Shown here piece after piece: positions 35,101 to 42,652 of a stretch of DNA of 44,817 nt (within the stretch, counting starts at the first letter, position 1; each line of letters starts with the position of its first letter). The notes beneath the pieces are model-generated. The model was not told the DNA's origin and ran no database searches. It saw nothing but the letters and a program-made list of their open reading frames with translations. Source of the DNA: an uncultured Agathobacter sp. (GTDB lineage: Bacteria > Bacillota > Clostridia > Lachnospirales > Lachnospiraceae); assembly GCA_945910395.1 (NCBI GenBank), contig CAMDYX010000019.1:1-44817 (forward strand). Reading direction: 5' to 3'. A program made the position numbers and the translations under genes.

Positions 35101-35705
35101 AAACATTAAATCGACCGGTGGGAAATATTATGGGAAATATCTTACACCGTACCATGGAGCTTCTCATTGGACGATTTGATAAAACCGTAACTTTGGATCG
35201 GGATATGCAAAAAATAGCATATGTCTGCATGATGCAGGCCGTTGCAGAAAACAAAAAGGATATTCCGGAGCAGGTGGATGACTATAAGAGGTTTGTTGCA
35301 TTTGCAGCCTTTTACTATTACAAATGGCTCCTTGAAAATCGGATAATGGAGGGTGTCAAAGCGGTACATACGGAGCTTCCGTTTTCCTACTTTACGAAGG
35401 AGGATTCCCGGGATATATGGATGAACGGGACTGCCGATTTGATTCTGGAATATGAGGACGGCAGAGTGCGACTGATCGATTACAAATCGGACAATGACTA
35501 TTTAATTGATGAAGCATCTATGGAAAAGAGCTTTGTTGAAATCTATAAGCCACAATTAGACGAATATAAAAAAATTATTGTAAGAATGCTCCATGTGCCA
35601 ATGGAAAAAATCGAGACCGCGGTGGTATCCTTCTCCCAGAAGGACAAAAAAGGAAATCTGCTTTCGGGAAATGAAATCCGTGTGAGATACACCATCATTT
35701 CATAA
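32190..35705 (+). CDS. addA: AddA-like helicase-nuclease
   Basis: 1,171 residues, ATG after AGGAGGAG, 16 bases past addB. UvrD-type helicase motifs: Walker A AGAGAGKTT with K32, DEFQD at 382-386, GDPKQSIYRFRGAQP, RSNHEI, and LHKSKGLEGNIVIILD. The C-terminal nuclease has GTADLILEYEDG and LIDYKSD with D1097-Y-K1099. Both nuclease sites of the complex (here and in AddB) look intact. Gene order addB-addA is the standard firmicute arrangement. It may terminate in the composite repeat just downstream. Confidence 0.92.
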   Translation: MKSNLTESQKRFEIENRIDLNMFVEAGAGAGKTTLIVKRILNQLKSKIAPGEIVVITFTNAAAEELRGRIAEGVRKANLVQALSHLDEMNISTIHAFCNVLLKEQAIMAGLPMDLTLMDEKESILLKKKYLTEFMSKLSSVEWDVLEADAAEDESRWRTKSYLEELYLQICDLTKDTGIIMPKKVIPVADFLKDFGEFLEVLDEELLGAANAINSASYYVTLEDLASDERLCSAKTKDYINARGLDDFMQMENQALKALSSKGAFFKSSGLLASYDKDSVEPYNRALDELVHMHMDKIAGHTVSSSDKENTYIEQLMNSEKKERHFQTLMEYAKKAKAYYYENRPSNMVSNDNILELTRDLICKNDDAVSFFMQKYKCFYVDEFQDTDSVQASFIYRLASDLSDTNHRKLRDGALFVVGDPKQSIYRFRGAQPKVYFDIKERMASEAMKNACVYELEKNFRSNHEIINWVNEKFTESDADMPIVDKQHPYRKMEADKEVCKSVADPGKLIHGVYRYQKGDAAFLGKIQVKKTRQKNNVKYTEVVEVEGYSYAEDSTEHDIKAVVDLILNLKNNDYMITDYQFGEDGIVTAFERPIEYKDFLLISQDTKKMIEYLSALKAYGIPVRFDGRADLSQQKALNAYVRLYGYLINPKEPFMRMAAKEAVRQLGLVKEEKDLEKYTDDFLDFLYYKSKDMTAYGQAYFLEKQLSAILDKDREYSQIEVYTIQSRLRQMIETVFSNVSGTGILIEKAFQEYLNETVEHELSLEENPDAVRFMNLHKSKGLEGNIVIILDRRGHRRSGIQSFREDQSFYPGIKEWSSVSGLSLYKDKNDAENAAEFHRLEYVAVTRAKQAVIFMNVVEHGGIFATSKVNSSSHKLEGNTNGSFDYKINECPSVEEIVNQKDNKLMIPAPKGCYDYATDGYAKEQTPAGEFEELYEKKSPSGLEASSPTRRSVKEQEKAKGRTEREEFSKTLNRPVGNIMGNILHRTMELLIGRFDKTVTLDRDMQKIAYVCMMQAVAENKKDIPEQVDDYKRFVAFAAFYYYKWLLENRIMEGVKAVHTELPFSYFTKEDSRDIWMNGTADLILEYEDGRVRLIDYKSDNDYLIDEASMEKSFVEIYKPQLDEYKKIIVRMLHVPMEKIETAVVSFSQKDKKGNLLSGNEIRVRYTIIS

Positions 35706-35770
35706 TTTTGATTCCCTTTTTACTTTTATGTGTGTGGGAATGAATTTTGCTTTTCGAATCAGAACTGTGA

Positions 35771-35829
35771 AATTTGGCAAGATTGAGGTGCTTGAACTCT
35801 GGAATTTGGTAAGATTGAGGTGCTAGAAC
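35771..35829 (+). repeat. Two-copy 32-bp tandem repeat
   Basis: A 27-base core beginning AATTTGG and ending GAAC occurs at 35771-35797 and 35803-35829 with two mismatches. The copies are in the spacer between the family B arm and the family A palindrome. Confidence 0.7.
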
Positions 35830-35838
35830 CGTCGTATA

Positions 35839-36025
35839 CCTAAAATTCTTGAAAAACAGCTTCAAATTGCGGATTTTTTATGCGAATTGTACTATTTTGA
35901 GGAGCTGATTTTGCTGTATACCTAATATTTTCAATTTTTTAGGTACAGGCTAAAATTGACCCGGCGAAAACATACAATCGACCATAAAAAGCGCTTGAAA
36001 TGCCGCTTTTTTCATAGATTTTAGG
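35839..36025. repeat. Family A palindromic element, copy 2
   Basis: Minus unit 35839-35925 and plus unit 35939-36025, each 87 bp, separated by 13 bases. Both end in CCTAA / TTAGG and align without gaps to the two units at 18.5 kb. The inner stem (AAAAAGC with GCTTTTT in the plus unit) is kept while its bases and loops vary. A further plus half-unit follows from 36021. Confidence 0.85.
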
Positions 36026-36161
36026 TACTGGAAGAAAATCAACCAGCGAAATAATACAATTTACCAAGCAAGCATGAAGCAAAATTCACTTTCAGGAACA
36101 CAATTCCGAAAAGGGAGTGATTTTTCTATATCGATCCAATGAGAAAAAGGGAGAATACCGG

Positions 36162-36716
36162 ATGCTTTTTAGGGATACACATAAAGAGATAAAAGAAAAA
36201 TTAGATCAATTCTTATCATTAAACTATATAGAGCCCCTTTCACAGCTTGAATGTAAGCCGGATTTTCTGTATAAAGAAATAAAAAGTGCAACCCCCGGCA
36301 AGCCGAGGGCTGTGGGTGCCTCTTATTCTATGCGGGCGTCATCTGATATGGATTCTTTTCTTGAAAGTACACTTGATGAAAACGGTGTTGCAAAGAAACT
36401 GAATCTGTATATGTATGAGCGGGATATTACTACTGCCATGATCTATGAGAGATGTTTTGTAGACAGACGACTAATTTCAAAAATTACAAGCCAAAGCAAT
36501 TATCATCCCTCCAAAAGCACCATGCTGGCATTATGTATCGGTTTGCAGCTGAACCTGCAGGAAGGAGAAGAATTCCTAAATCTTGCAGGCTACAGCTTCA
36601 GCAATACCAGTAAATATGATCTGATGATCAAATTCTTTCTGAAGAATGAAATTTATGATCTCGATACAATCAATGACCTGTTGTATCAGTATCATCAGCC
36701 ATGCTTAGGAGCGTAG
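36162..36716 (+). CDS. Hypothetical protein with HTH-like C-terminal half
   Basis: 184 residues; ATG at 36162 with GGGAG upstream. The earlier in-frame codons from 36117 overlap the family B arm. The first 70 residues are charged with a low-complexity Ser/Met stretch (SYSMRASSDMDSF). From about residue 85 the pattern YERDITTAMIYERCFVDRRLISKI resembles an Xre-like helical bundle, ending with GYSFSNTSKYDLMIKFFL. I have seen this type of protein next to VWA-domain genes in clostridia, and here a VWA gene is convergent, 1 base away. Function is unknown. Confidence 0.6.
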   Translation: MLFRDTHKEIKEKLDQFLSLNYIEPLSQLECKPDFLYKEIKSATPGKPRAVGASYSMRASSDMDSFLESTLDENGVAKKLNLYMYERDITTAMIYERCFVDRRLISKITSQSNYHPSKSTMLALCIGLQLNLQEGEEFLNLAGYSFSNTSKYDLMIKFFLKNEIYDLDTINDLLYQYHQPCLGA

Positions 36717-36717
36717 A

Positions 36718-37386
36718 CTACTTTACTCTTGAAAAGGCTACAGCACATTCAGAAGCAAAAGCATCCTCGGATGCTTTGCTTTTGGAAGAGGAGGAAGGCG
36801 ATTTCCGAAGATAATCGGCAATATGTGAAACCGCCTGGTACGAAGTTTTTATACCATCGACACTGGCGGAAGAACGGCACACACCGGAATGGCGGATACC
36901 AAGGGAATCGGCTTCGGATACGGCATCGATGTCGGCACCGAGAAACAGGAATTTCCAGCTATAAGTGTTTTGCTGTAAGGTAATCATATCTTTCACCTTG
37001 CTTTTGGTGTAATCAACGCTTGCATTTTCATATCCGTCTGTTGTGATTACGAACAAAATTTGACTTGGTCTTTGGTCTTCTGCTGTTTTTGATAAGCGCT
37101 CTCCCACTCTGTCGATGGTTCTTCCGACGGCATCTAAAAGTGCGGTACAGCCTCTGGCATAATAATCTTTATCTGTAAGTCGGGGAATATCATGGATATT
37201 CATATGGTCATGGAGCAGCTCATATTTGTCATCAAAAAGAACGGTTGTCACATAGACCTCACCCTCTGTTTCTTTTTTCTGCTTTTCAATTAAAGAATTA
37301 AAGCCCCCGATGGTTTCTGAAGCTAAATGCTCCATAGAGCCGCTGCGATCCAATACAAAAATGAGTTCCGTTAAATTATTTTTCAT
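36718..37386 (-). CDS. VWA-domain protein
   Basis: 222 residues on the minus strand, ATG after GGAGGTAA. The von Willebrand A fold begins at once with the MIDAS motif DRSGSM (about 13-18), then T (CTALLDA) and D (ITTDGYENAS) for metal binding. No signal peptide or membrane anchor, so it is cytoplasmic. A Ser/Lys-rich tail (SPSSSSKSKASE) precedes the end. Related VWA proteins act in stress responses or as metal-dependent scaffolds. It overlaps nothing but ends one base from the preceding convergent gene. Confidence 0.85.
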   Translation of the reverse strand: MKNNLTELIFVLDRSGSMEHLASETIGGFNSLIEKQKKETEGEVYVTTVLFDDKYELLHDHMNIHDIPRLTDKDYYARGCTALLDAVGRTIDRVGERLSKTAEDQRPSQILFVITTDGYENASVDYTKSKVKDMITLQQNTYSWKFLFLGADIDAVSEADSLGIRHSGVCRSSASVDGIKTSYQAVSHIADYLRKSPSSSSKSKASEDAFASECAVAFSRVK

Positions 37387-37497
37387 AATGGTTACCTCCG
37401 TGAATGATTTGTTGAGGTAAGAATAGCAGGAAAATGGAGGAAATGTGTCGCTTTGAAAGAGACAAGTAAAATAAAAACAATATAAAGGAGAAAAACT

Positions 37498-37596
37498 ATG
37501 AGCAAGGAAAATGAAAGATTTATGAAGACATATTCACAAGGAGTAGTGAATGTTACGGAGATTTGGGTGGATAAAGAAACCGGTGTAAATTATTAG
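37498..37596 (+). pseudogene. Truncated DUF6440-like small gene
   Basis: 32 residues, ATG after AAAGGAG. The sequence FMKTYSQGVVNVTEIWVDKE followed by TGVNY matches, from memory, the start of DUF6440 proteins (about 55 residues), which continue with a Gly-rich segment. Here a TAG follows directly after VNY, so the conserved C-terminus is lost. The next gene's ribosome binding site lies just downstream. Confidence 0.5.
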
Positions 37597-37616
37597 TATC
37601 AAGAAGGAGATATGAC

Positions 37617-38027
37617 ATGCAAAAAACGAAGCTTCACATTCTATTATTTGCAATGATACTGATTTCGTTTGTATCATCATTATTGATTTCTTGCGGAAAG
37701 GAAGATTCTATGAAGGACCATACATTTGAACAGATTACCCAGGAAGAGGCAAAGCAGCTTATGGACACAGAGGAAGGGTATGTGATTTTAGATGTTCGTG
37801 AGCAGGAGGAGTATGATGCAGGGCACATACCCAATGCAGTCTGCTATCCATACACAAATATCGATGAAAGCTTTTCTGAAATTTACCAGGACAAGGATCA
37901 GCTTTTCCTAGTGTATTGCAGAAGCGGCAATAGAAGTAAAATCGGTGCCCAGACTCTGGCGGATTTGGGGTATACAAATGTAAAAGAGTTTGGCGGAATC
38001 ATTACCTGGCCCTATGGGGCAGAGTAA
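37617..38027 (+). CDS. Rhodanese-domain lipoprotein
   Basis: 136 residues, ATG after AAGGAG. A hydrophobic signal ending in the lipobox LLISC (Cys at 26) predicts a membrane-anchored lipoprotein facing outward. The rhodanese fold follows: VILDVREQEEYDAGHIPNA and the active-site loop VYCRSGNRS with the catalytic Cys present. Typical reactions are sulfur transfer or persulfide chemistry. It is followed by HAD, SurE and YqeY genes on the same strand. Confidence 0.88.
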   Translation: MQKTKLHILLFAMILISFVSSLLISCGKEDSMKDHTFEQITQEEAKQLMDTEEGYVILDVREQEEYDAGHIPNAVCYPYTNIDESFSEIYQDKDQLFLVYCRSGNRSKIGAQTLADLGYTNVKEFGGIITWPYGAE

Positions 38028-38100
38028 TATTAGGACACAGGACATGGATGGAATGAAAGAATATTCCATAGCAAATACAACAAAGAAAGAGAGAACATCA

Positions 38101-38703
38101 ATGAGCATAAAAAATATCGTATTTGATCTGGGAGGCGTACTCGTAGACTTCCACCCAGAGGTGGGAATGAGAGCAATGGGACTTTCCGAGGAAGCGATTT
38201 CGGCGTTCCTGAATAACATTTTTTCCGGTCTGTGGGAGGAATGCGATAAATACCCATATGAGATGGAAGAGATTCGAAGTCTGTTTAAATCCCGTGTTCC
38301 CGGATACGAAAAAGAGGTAGATATGCTCTGGGATAACCTTACAAAGGTGACCGGAGTCCGTCCGTATACAGAAAAATGGTTGACAGAACTGAAAGAAAAA
38401 GGCTATCGGCTGTATGTCCTTTCCAACTACGGAAAATGTTCCTTCGAGATCAACTCAAAAATCTATGATTTCTTAAAATACATGGATGGAATGGTGATTT
38501 CTTACGAGGTGATTAAGTTAAAGCCGGAACCCGGAATTTACGAATGCCTTTTGGAAAAATATGGGCTAAGGCGAGAGGAATGCGTCTTTATCGACGACCG
38601 GCAGATCAATGTGGATGGTGCGAAAGCCTGTGGAATAGAGGGACTTTTGTTTACAACCTATGAAGAGACAAGTGCAAAATTAGATCAGTTGCTGGATGCA
38701 TAA
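38101..38703 (+). CDS. HAD-superfamily phosphatase (YihX-like)
   Basis: 200 residues. The ATG at 38101 follows AAGAGAG and begins the HAD fold directly; longer upstream frames overlap the rhodanese gene. Motif I FDLGGVLVDF holds the first Asp but has G where the classical acid/base Asp would be two residues on (DLG rather than DxD), as in YihX-type and epoxide-hydrolase-like HADs. Motif II LSNYG, motif III K (KLKPEP) and motif IV FIDDRQINV are present. Probably a small-molecule phosphatase such as for alpha-glucose-1-phosphate. Confidence 0.88.
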   Translation: MSIKNIVFDLGGVLVDFHPEVGMRAMGLSEEAISAFLNNIFSGLWEECDKYPYEMEEIRSLFKSRVPGYEKEVDMLWDNLTKVTGVRPYTEKWLTELKEKGYRLYVLSNYGKCSFEINSKIYDFLKYMDGMVISYEVIKLKPEPGIYECLLEKYGLRREECVFIDDRQINVDGAKACGIEGLLFTTYEETSAKLDQLLDA

Positions 38704-38715
38704 GGATAAAGAAGA

Positions 38716-39444
38716 ATGAGTGAAAACAAAAAGCGAAAAATATTAATCACAAATGATGACGGAATAGACTCCGATGGCATCATACGTCTTGCAAAAGCGG
38801 CACAGAAATTTGGCGAGGTATGGGTTGTCGCACCGGATGGGCAAAGGAGCGCCATGTCCCACAGTATCACCCTAAGGCATGAAATTGAAGTACATCCCTA
38901 TGAATTTCCGGTAGAAGGAGTTCATGCTTACGCGGCCACAGGAACACCGGCAGACTGTGTACGAATCGGCGTACTTAATATTGTTCCGGGGAGACCGGAT
39001 ACGGTTTTTTCCGGAATCAATTACGGATATAACTGCGCCACGGATATTCAGTATTCCGCTACGGCGGGGGCGGCCTTTGAGGCCTCTTTTCAAAAGGTAC
39101 ATACCATTGCTTTTTCAGAGGGGGCAAGTGATTGCCATGAAGTGACAGATGCATACTTAGAAAAGATCATGGGCGAGCTGCTGGAGGCGCCTCTTGGCTA
39201 CGGACAGATCTGGAATGTGAACTTCCCGGACTGTAAGCTTTCGGACTGCAAGGGAGTTCTAAGAGAGCGTAAGGTCTCCCATGGAGGCTTTTACCGTGAC
39301 AGATATAAGGAAGAAAAGCTTGCGGACGGAGGCATGCGGTACTCAGTGGATGGAGTCTACAATGAGGATGCCGAGGAGGAGACCGATTTTCGCGCACTGG
39401 TAGATAAATACGTGTCAATCGGAATTGCCACAAATATCAGCTAA
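38716..39444 (+). CDS. surE: 5'/3'-nucleotidase SurE
   Basis: 242 residues, ATG 12 bases past the HAD gene. N-terminal ILITNDDGIDSDGI carries the metal-binding Asp pair (14-15), followed by VVAPDGQRSAMSHSIT and GTPADCVRIG, all SurE signatures. It hydrolyses nucleoside monophosphates, with a role in nucleotide salvage and stress survival. It probably shares a transcript with the HAD phosphatase. Confidence 0.95.
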   Translation: MSENKKRKILITNDDGIDSDGIIRLAKAAQKFGEVWVVAPDGQRSAMSHSITLRHEIEVHPYEFPVEGVHAYAATGTPADCVRIGVLNIVPGRPDTVFSGINYGYNCATDIQYSATAGAAFEASFQKVHTIAFSEGASDCHEVTDAYLEKIMGELLEAPLGYGQIWNVNFPDCKLSDCKGVLRERKVSHGGFYRDRYKEEKLADGGMRYSVDGVYNEDAEEETDFRALVDKYVSIGIATNIS

Positions 39445-39537
39445 GGAAAACCCGGTTGATTTTAAAGTTGGTTTTGCTAAAATATTTTTGTGAATAAAAA
39501 TCTCACATCATGGGATTTGGAAGAGAGGTAGAAAAAA

Positions 39538-39975
39538 ATGGAATTTAAAGATTTACAGGCTGCTATGATCGCAGCAATGAAAGCAAAGGATAAAGAGCGT
39601 AAGGAGTCCATTTCCGTACTGGTTTCCGCAGCAAAGAAGATGGCAATTGATGCAGGCTGCCGTGAGGATATCCCGGAGGATATGGTAAATCAGGCAATTT
39701 TAAAAGAGATGAAAAGTGTAAAGGAACAGATTGATACTTGTCCTGCAGACCGCGTAGAGCTGAAGGAATCCTACGAGAGAAGATATGCGGTAATGTCTGA
39801 GTTCGCACCAAAGATGCTTTCCGCAGAGGAAATCAAGGAAATCCTTACTTCAAAATTTGCAGAGGTTCTTGTAACAAAGAACAAGGGTCAGATTATGAAG
39901 AACGTGATGCCGGAGCTTAAGGGAAAAGCAGACGGAAAGCTGATTCAGGAAGTCATCGCAGAACTCATTGGATAA
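39538..39975 (+). CDS. yqeY: GatB/YqeY domain protein
   Basis: 145 residues, ATG after AGAGAGGT. Recognised by AAMKAKDKERKESISVLVSA, then the helical C-terminus KNKGQIMKNVMPELKGKADG typical of the YqeY/GatB tail. In GatB this domain contacts tRNA; free-standing YqeY is of unsettled function. Length is as expected (about 148). Confidence 0.92.
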   Translation: MEFKDLQAAMIAAMKAKDKERKESISVLVSAAKKMAIDAGCREDIPEDMVNQAILKEMKSVKEQIDTCPADRVELKESYERRYAVMSEFAPKMLSAEEIKEILTSKFAEVLVTKNKGQIMKNVMPELKGKADGKLIQEVIAELIG

Positions 39976-39976
39976 C

Positions 39977-40156
39977 TCCCATTTTACATTGTGTGTCTGA
40001 ATGAATTTGCGTATTTGAATCAGAACCCACTCTCGTTTGTAAAAAGCGTAGCGGCACTAAATTCGCAATGAATTGCTCATTAAGTGCCGACGCTTTTTAA
40101 ACGTTCTGATTTCAAATAGCAAAATTCATTCCTAGACACACAAAAGTAAAAAGGGA
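39977..40156. repeat. Family B palindromic element, copy B2
   Basis: 180 bp between yqeY and the MGMT-fusion gene. Outer arms TCCCATTTTACATTGTGTGTC and GACACACAAAAGTAAAAAGGGA pair imperfectly and differ in sequence from those of B1 and B3. The inner stem AAAAAGCGT/ACGCTTTTT and the left-side bulge CACTCTCGTTTGT are kept. Confidence 0.85.
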
Positions 40157-40191
40157 ATTGGAAATTTGCAAGGAAACACATAGTTGTATAT

Positions 40192-40833
40192 ATGATGAAC
40201 AGAGAAGAAGTATTAGCATACGGACTATCCTTTCCAAACACTTATCAGGAAGCGCCCTTTCATGATGATAACTGGCAGCTGGTTCGTGTAAAAGGGAGCA
40301 AAAAGGCTTTTTTGTGGACCTATGAAAAGGACGGTTTTATCAATATCAATGTGAAGGTTGATCCACAGTGGAGAGATTTCTGGCGGAATGCCTTCCCTTC
40401 GGTGATTCCTGCGTACCATCAGAATAAGGAGCACTGGAACACCGTCATTCTGGATGGAAGCGTCCCGGAAGAAGATGTAAAGCGCATGATAGCAGAAAGC
40501 TATGATCTGATTACAGACACTCCCTCAAAGCGGATTTATGAGGCTGTAAAAAAGATTCCAAAGGGCAGGGTGGCAACCTACGGACAGGTCGCTGCTCTTG
40601 CGGGAGATAAGAACATGGCCCGGGCAGTTGGAAATGCTCTGCACCGCAATCCCGATCCGGATACCATTCCCTGCTACCGCGTGGTAAATTCCAAAGGAGA
40701 GCTGGCAGGGGAATTCGCCTTTGGCGGCCCCGGCGCACAGCAGCGACTTTTGGAAGCGGACGGAATTGAAGTGACAGATGGGAAGGTTGATCTAAAGAAA
40801 TACGGGATGGAAATGACAAAACCAGAATTATAA
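40192..40833 (+). CDS. MmcQ/YjbR domain fused to an O6-alkylguanine alkyltransferase domain
   Basis: 213 residues. Residues about 1-110 are MmcQ/YjbR-like (REEVLAYGLSFPNTYQEAPFHDDNWQ; DPQWRDFWRNAFP). Residues about 113-205 are the DNA-binding/active-site domain of MGMT: KRIYEAVKKIPKGRVATYGQVA, ARAVGNALHRNP, and the active-site motif IPCYRVV with C161. The usual motif is PCHRV; His is Tyr here. Since the acceptor Cys is kept, alkyl transfer is possible, but the His normally relays proton abstraction from that Cys. This differs from ATL proteins, which lose the Cys. No strong ribosome binding site precedes it. Confidence 0.85.
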   Translation: MMNREEVLAYGLSFPNTYQEAPFHDDNWQLVRVKGSKKAFLWTYEKDGFININVKVDPQWRDFWRNAFPSVIPAYHQNKEHWNTVILDGSVPEEDVKRMIAESYDLITDTPSKRIYEAVKKIPKGRVATYGQVAALAGDKNMARAVGNALHRNPDPDTIPCYRVVNSKGELAGEFAFGGPGAQQRLLEADGIEVTDGKVDLKKYGMEMTKPEL

Positions 40834-40840
40834 TAATCGA

Positions 40841-40873
40841 ATCCCATTCAGGAACACTTTTCCGAAATGGGAT
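40841..40873. repeat. Short hairpin derived from a family B end
   Basis: ATCCCATT (40841-40848) pairs with AATGGGAT (40866-40873), with GGAA/TTCC pairing inside the loop. The right half (CATTCAGGAACA ... TTCCGAAATGGGA) matches the outer right arm of B3, so it looks like the two termini of a B element joined after loss of the middle. Confidence 0.55.
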
Positions 40874-40889
40874 AACATCAATCACAAAA

Positions 40890-41165
40890 ATGGAAGCAAA
40901 AGTAAGAAAACAATTCACCTTTTCTGGAGAGGTTCAGGGCGTCGGTTTTCGCTACCGCGCCCAGTATGCGGCCAGTGCCTGTGGTGTAACCGGATGGGTA
41001 AAAAATGAATGGGACGGCACAGTCACCCTGGAGGCGCAGGGAACAGAGCGGGAAATAAGGGAAATGCTGAAGCTTATTGTGGAAAGTCGATATATTCACA
41101 TAGCGGATACGAAGCAGAAGGAGCTCCCTCTGGAGGAATTTGAATACGGATTCCATATCCGCTAG
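40890..41165 (+). CDS. acyP: Acylphosphatase
   Basis: 91 residues. The family signature is VQGVGFRYRAQYAA with the phosphate-binding Arg, followed by GVTGWVKNEWDGTV with the catalytic Asn. It hydrolyses the carboxyl-phosphate bond of acyl phosphates. Length (about 90) is typical. The ribosome binding site is weak; the family B hairpin at 40841-40873 immediately precedes it and could influence translation. Confidence 0.93.
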   Translation: MEAKVRKQFTFSGEVQGVGFRYRAQYAASACGVTGWVKNEWDGTVTLEAQGTEREIREMLKLIVESRYIHIADTKQKELPLEEFEYGFHIR

Positions 41166-41185
41166 AAGATCAATTTTTAAAACCT

Positions 41186-41355
41186 ATTTCGGAATTGTGA
41201 TTCTGAATGAATTTGCATATTTGAATCCGAACTCACTCTCGTTTGTAAAAAGCATAGCGGTACTAAATTCGCAAAAAATTGCTCATTAAGTGCCGATGCT
41301 TTTTAAACGTTCTGATTCAAATTGCAAAATTCATTCAGGAACATAATTCCGAAAT
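41186..41355. repeat. Family B palindromic element, copy B3
   Basis: 170 bp between acyP and the FliB-like gene. Outer arms ATTTCGGAATTGTGATTCTG and CAGGAACATAATTCCGAAAT pair. The inner stem reads AAAAAGCAT/ATGCTTTTT, where B1 and B2 read GCGT/ACGC: a compensatory change. The one-sided CACTCTCGTTTGT segment is identical. Confidence 0.85.
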
Positions 41356-41401
41356 GGGAGTTTTTTGATATTGAAAGAACGTAAATTGTTAGAAATCTTT
41401 T

Positions 41402-42607
41402 ATGAAAATAGTCAAACCAAAGTATTACGATAATTTCATATGTGAAGCCGCAGACTGCATCTTCACCTGCTGTCAGGACTGGAAAATTACAGTAGATGCT
41501 GCCACAAAGAAAAGATGGCAGAAGATACCGCCTCCCCTGGAGATGAAGAGCAGGAAAAAGCATCTGACAGATTTTGTGAGGATGGGAGATGGCGGCGATG
41601 AGATTATTCTGAAAAAGGACGGGAAATGTCCTTTCTTAGATGAAGATTTATTGTGCCATCTGGTGAAGACGTATGGAGAGGGCTGTCTTTCCCATACCTG
41701 CCACACATTTCCGAGAGAAACCCATGAGCATGACCTGCGAACCGAGTATGCCCTATCAGCAGGCTGCCCTGCGGTACTTCGGCTGCTTTGGAAAGAGGAA
41801 CATTTTTTGGTGGAAGAGCAGAGTTTTGATGAGCAATCGATGAAACGGGACAGCCCACCAACTGCAGAATATCTTTTTGAGATACGTGATTGGTTCATGA
41901 ATTTTATACAAGACGAATCGGAAAGGATCCCTACGCTTTTACAGGTCATGTTCTATTTTGCCCTCGATATGCTAGAAAAAGAGGAGCAGGCACCTCTGTC
42001 AGAAAAGGATGTAAATGAATACCGAGAGAAAGCGCTGATCAAAGAAGTCTTTTCTATTATTCAGGGAATGGAAATCAACAGATTGGAGACTTTTCTGGAA
42101 CAGAATGAATTGCTGCTTGATTTGGCCGAAAACTATCGGAAAAAGAAGATTTATTCCGACTATCTGGAGCCCATTGCAAAGTATGCAGAAGCCTATGAGA
42201 GGCTTTTTACAGAACATGAAAATGCCGGTGGAGTGGCAGAGGACTTTGCGCAGGAGCTGTTGGAAAAGTATGATGGGTTTTTAGAGCAATTTCAGGATTA
42301 CTTACCAAAGCTTCGTTTACTTCTGGCAGAAGAGATCTATTCCGCATGCCTTTTGCCGGAGGGAGATTTGTACTCTATGGTGATGAAGCTGCAGTGGATT
42401 GCCATGGAATATGCAGTCATCTGCCAATGGAGCTTTTTACATTTTGATCTGTATAAAGAGCTGACAGAGGAAAGCTTTTTACAGCTTGTGGCTGTCATTT
42501 TCCGAATGACGGGATACAGTGAAGCGGATATTGAAGAATATCTGGATAACAGCTTTGATTCCATTATCTGGGAATGGGGTTATTTCGCACTGATTACCGG
42601 AAAATAA
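41402..42607 (+). CDS. FliB-like lysine-N-methylase homologue
   Basis: 401 residues. The N-terminus KPKYYDNFICEAADCIFTC followed by CQDW, and later CPFLDEDLLC ... GCLSHTCHTFPRE, match the cysteine-rich pattern of the FliB family, which methylates flagellin lysines in Salmonella and probably uses a metal or Fe-S centre. No flagellar gene is in the window, and many clostridial homologues occur away from flagellin loci, so the substrate here is unknown. The remainder is helical. No strong ribosome binding site is evident before the ATG. Confidence 0.8.
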   Translation: MKIVKPKYYDNFICEAADCIFTCCQDWKITVDAATKKRWQKIPPPLEMKSRKKHLTDFVRMGDGGDEIILKKDGKCPFLDEDLLCHLVKTYGEGCLSHTCHTFPRETHEHDLRTEYALSAGCPAVLRLLWKEEHFLVEEQSFDEQSMKRDSPPTAEYLFEIRDWFMNFIQDESERIPTLLQVMFYFALDMLEKEEQAPLSEKDVNEYREKALIKEVFSIIQGMEINRLETFLEQNELLLDLAENYRKKKIYSDYLEPIAKYAEAYERLFTEHENAGGVAEDFAQELLEKYDGFLEQFQDYLPKLRLLLAEEIYSACLLPEGDLYSMVMKLQWIAMEYAVICQWSFLHFDLYKELTEESFLQLVAVIFRMTGYSEADIEEYLDNSFDSIIWEWGYFALITGK

Positions 42608-42652
42608 AAAATAAGAAGGCGACATCGGTTTCATTCATCGATGCCGCCTTCT
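42601..42652 (-). terminator. Intrinsic terminator, minus strand
   Basis: AGAAGGCG-a-CATCG (42614-42627) pairs with CGATG-c-CGCCTTCT (42639-42652), one internal mismatch. Read on the minus strand, the stem is followed by TATTTTTTATTTT (42601-42613). The plus strand has no U-tract after the stem. Confidence 0.8.

Larger units (their letters stand above)
35711..36117. repeat. Composite repeat: family B arms enclosing a family A palindrome
   Basis: The 456-base gap between addA and the next gene is nearly all repeat. Left, a family B outer arm (from TTCCCTTTTTAC at 35712 to about 35768). Next, a short tandem repeat (35771-35829). Then a full family A palindrome (35839-36025) and the first half of a third A unit (36021-36063). 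Finally a family B right arm (about 36080-36116, GCAAAATTCACTTTCAGG ... AAGGGA). No coding sequence is inside. Confidence 0.75.

Noticed and set aside
37990..38100. Longer N-terminus for the HAD phosphatase
   Set aside because: It overlaps the rhodanese gene and adds sequence before the HAD core, which normally starts at the first residues.
24022..41355. Repeated elements considered as a CRISPR array
   Set aside because: Copies are 170-180 bp, palindromic, dispersed over 17 kb and not separated by regular spacers; no cas genes are present.
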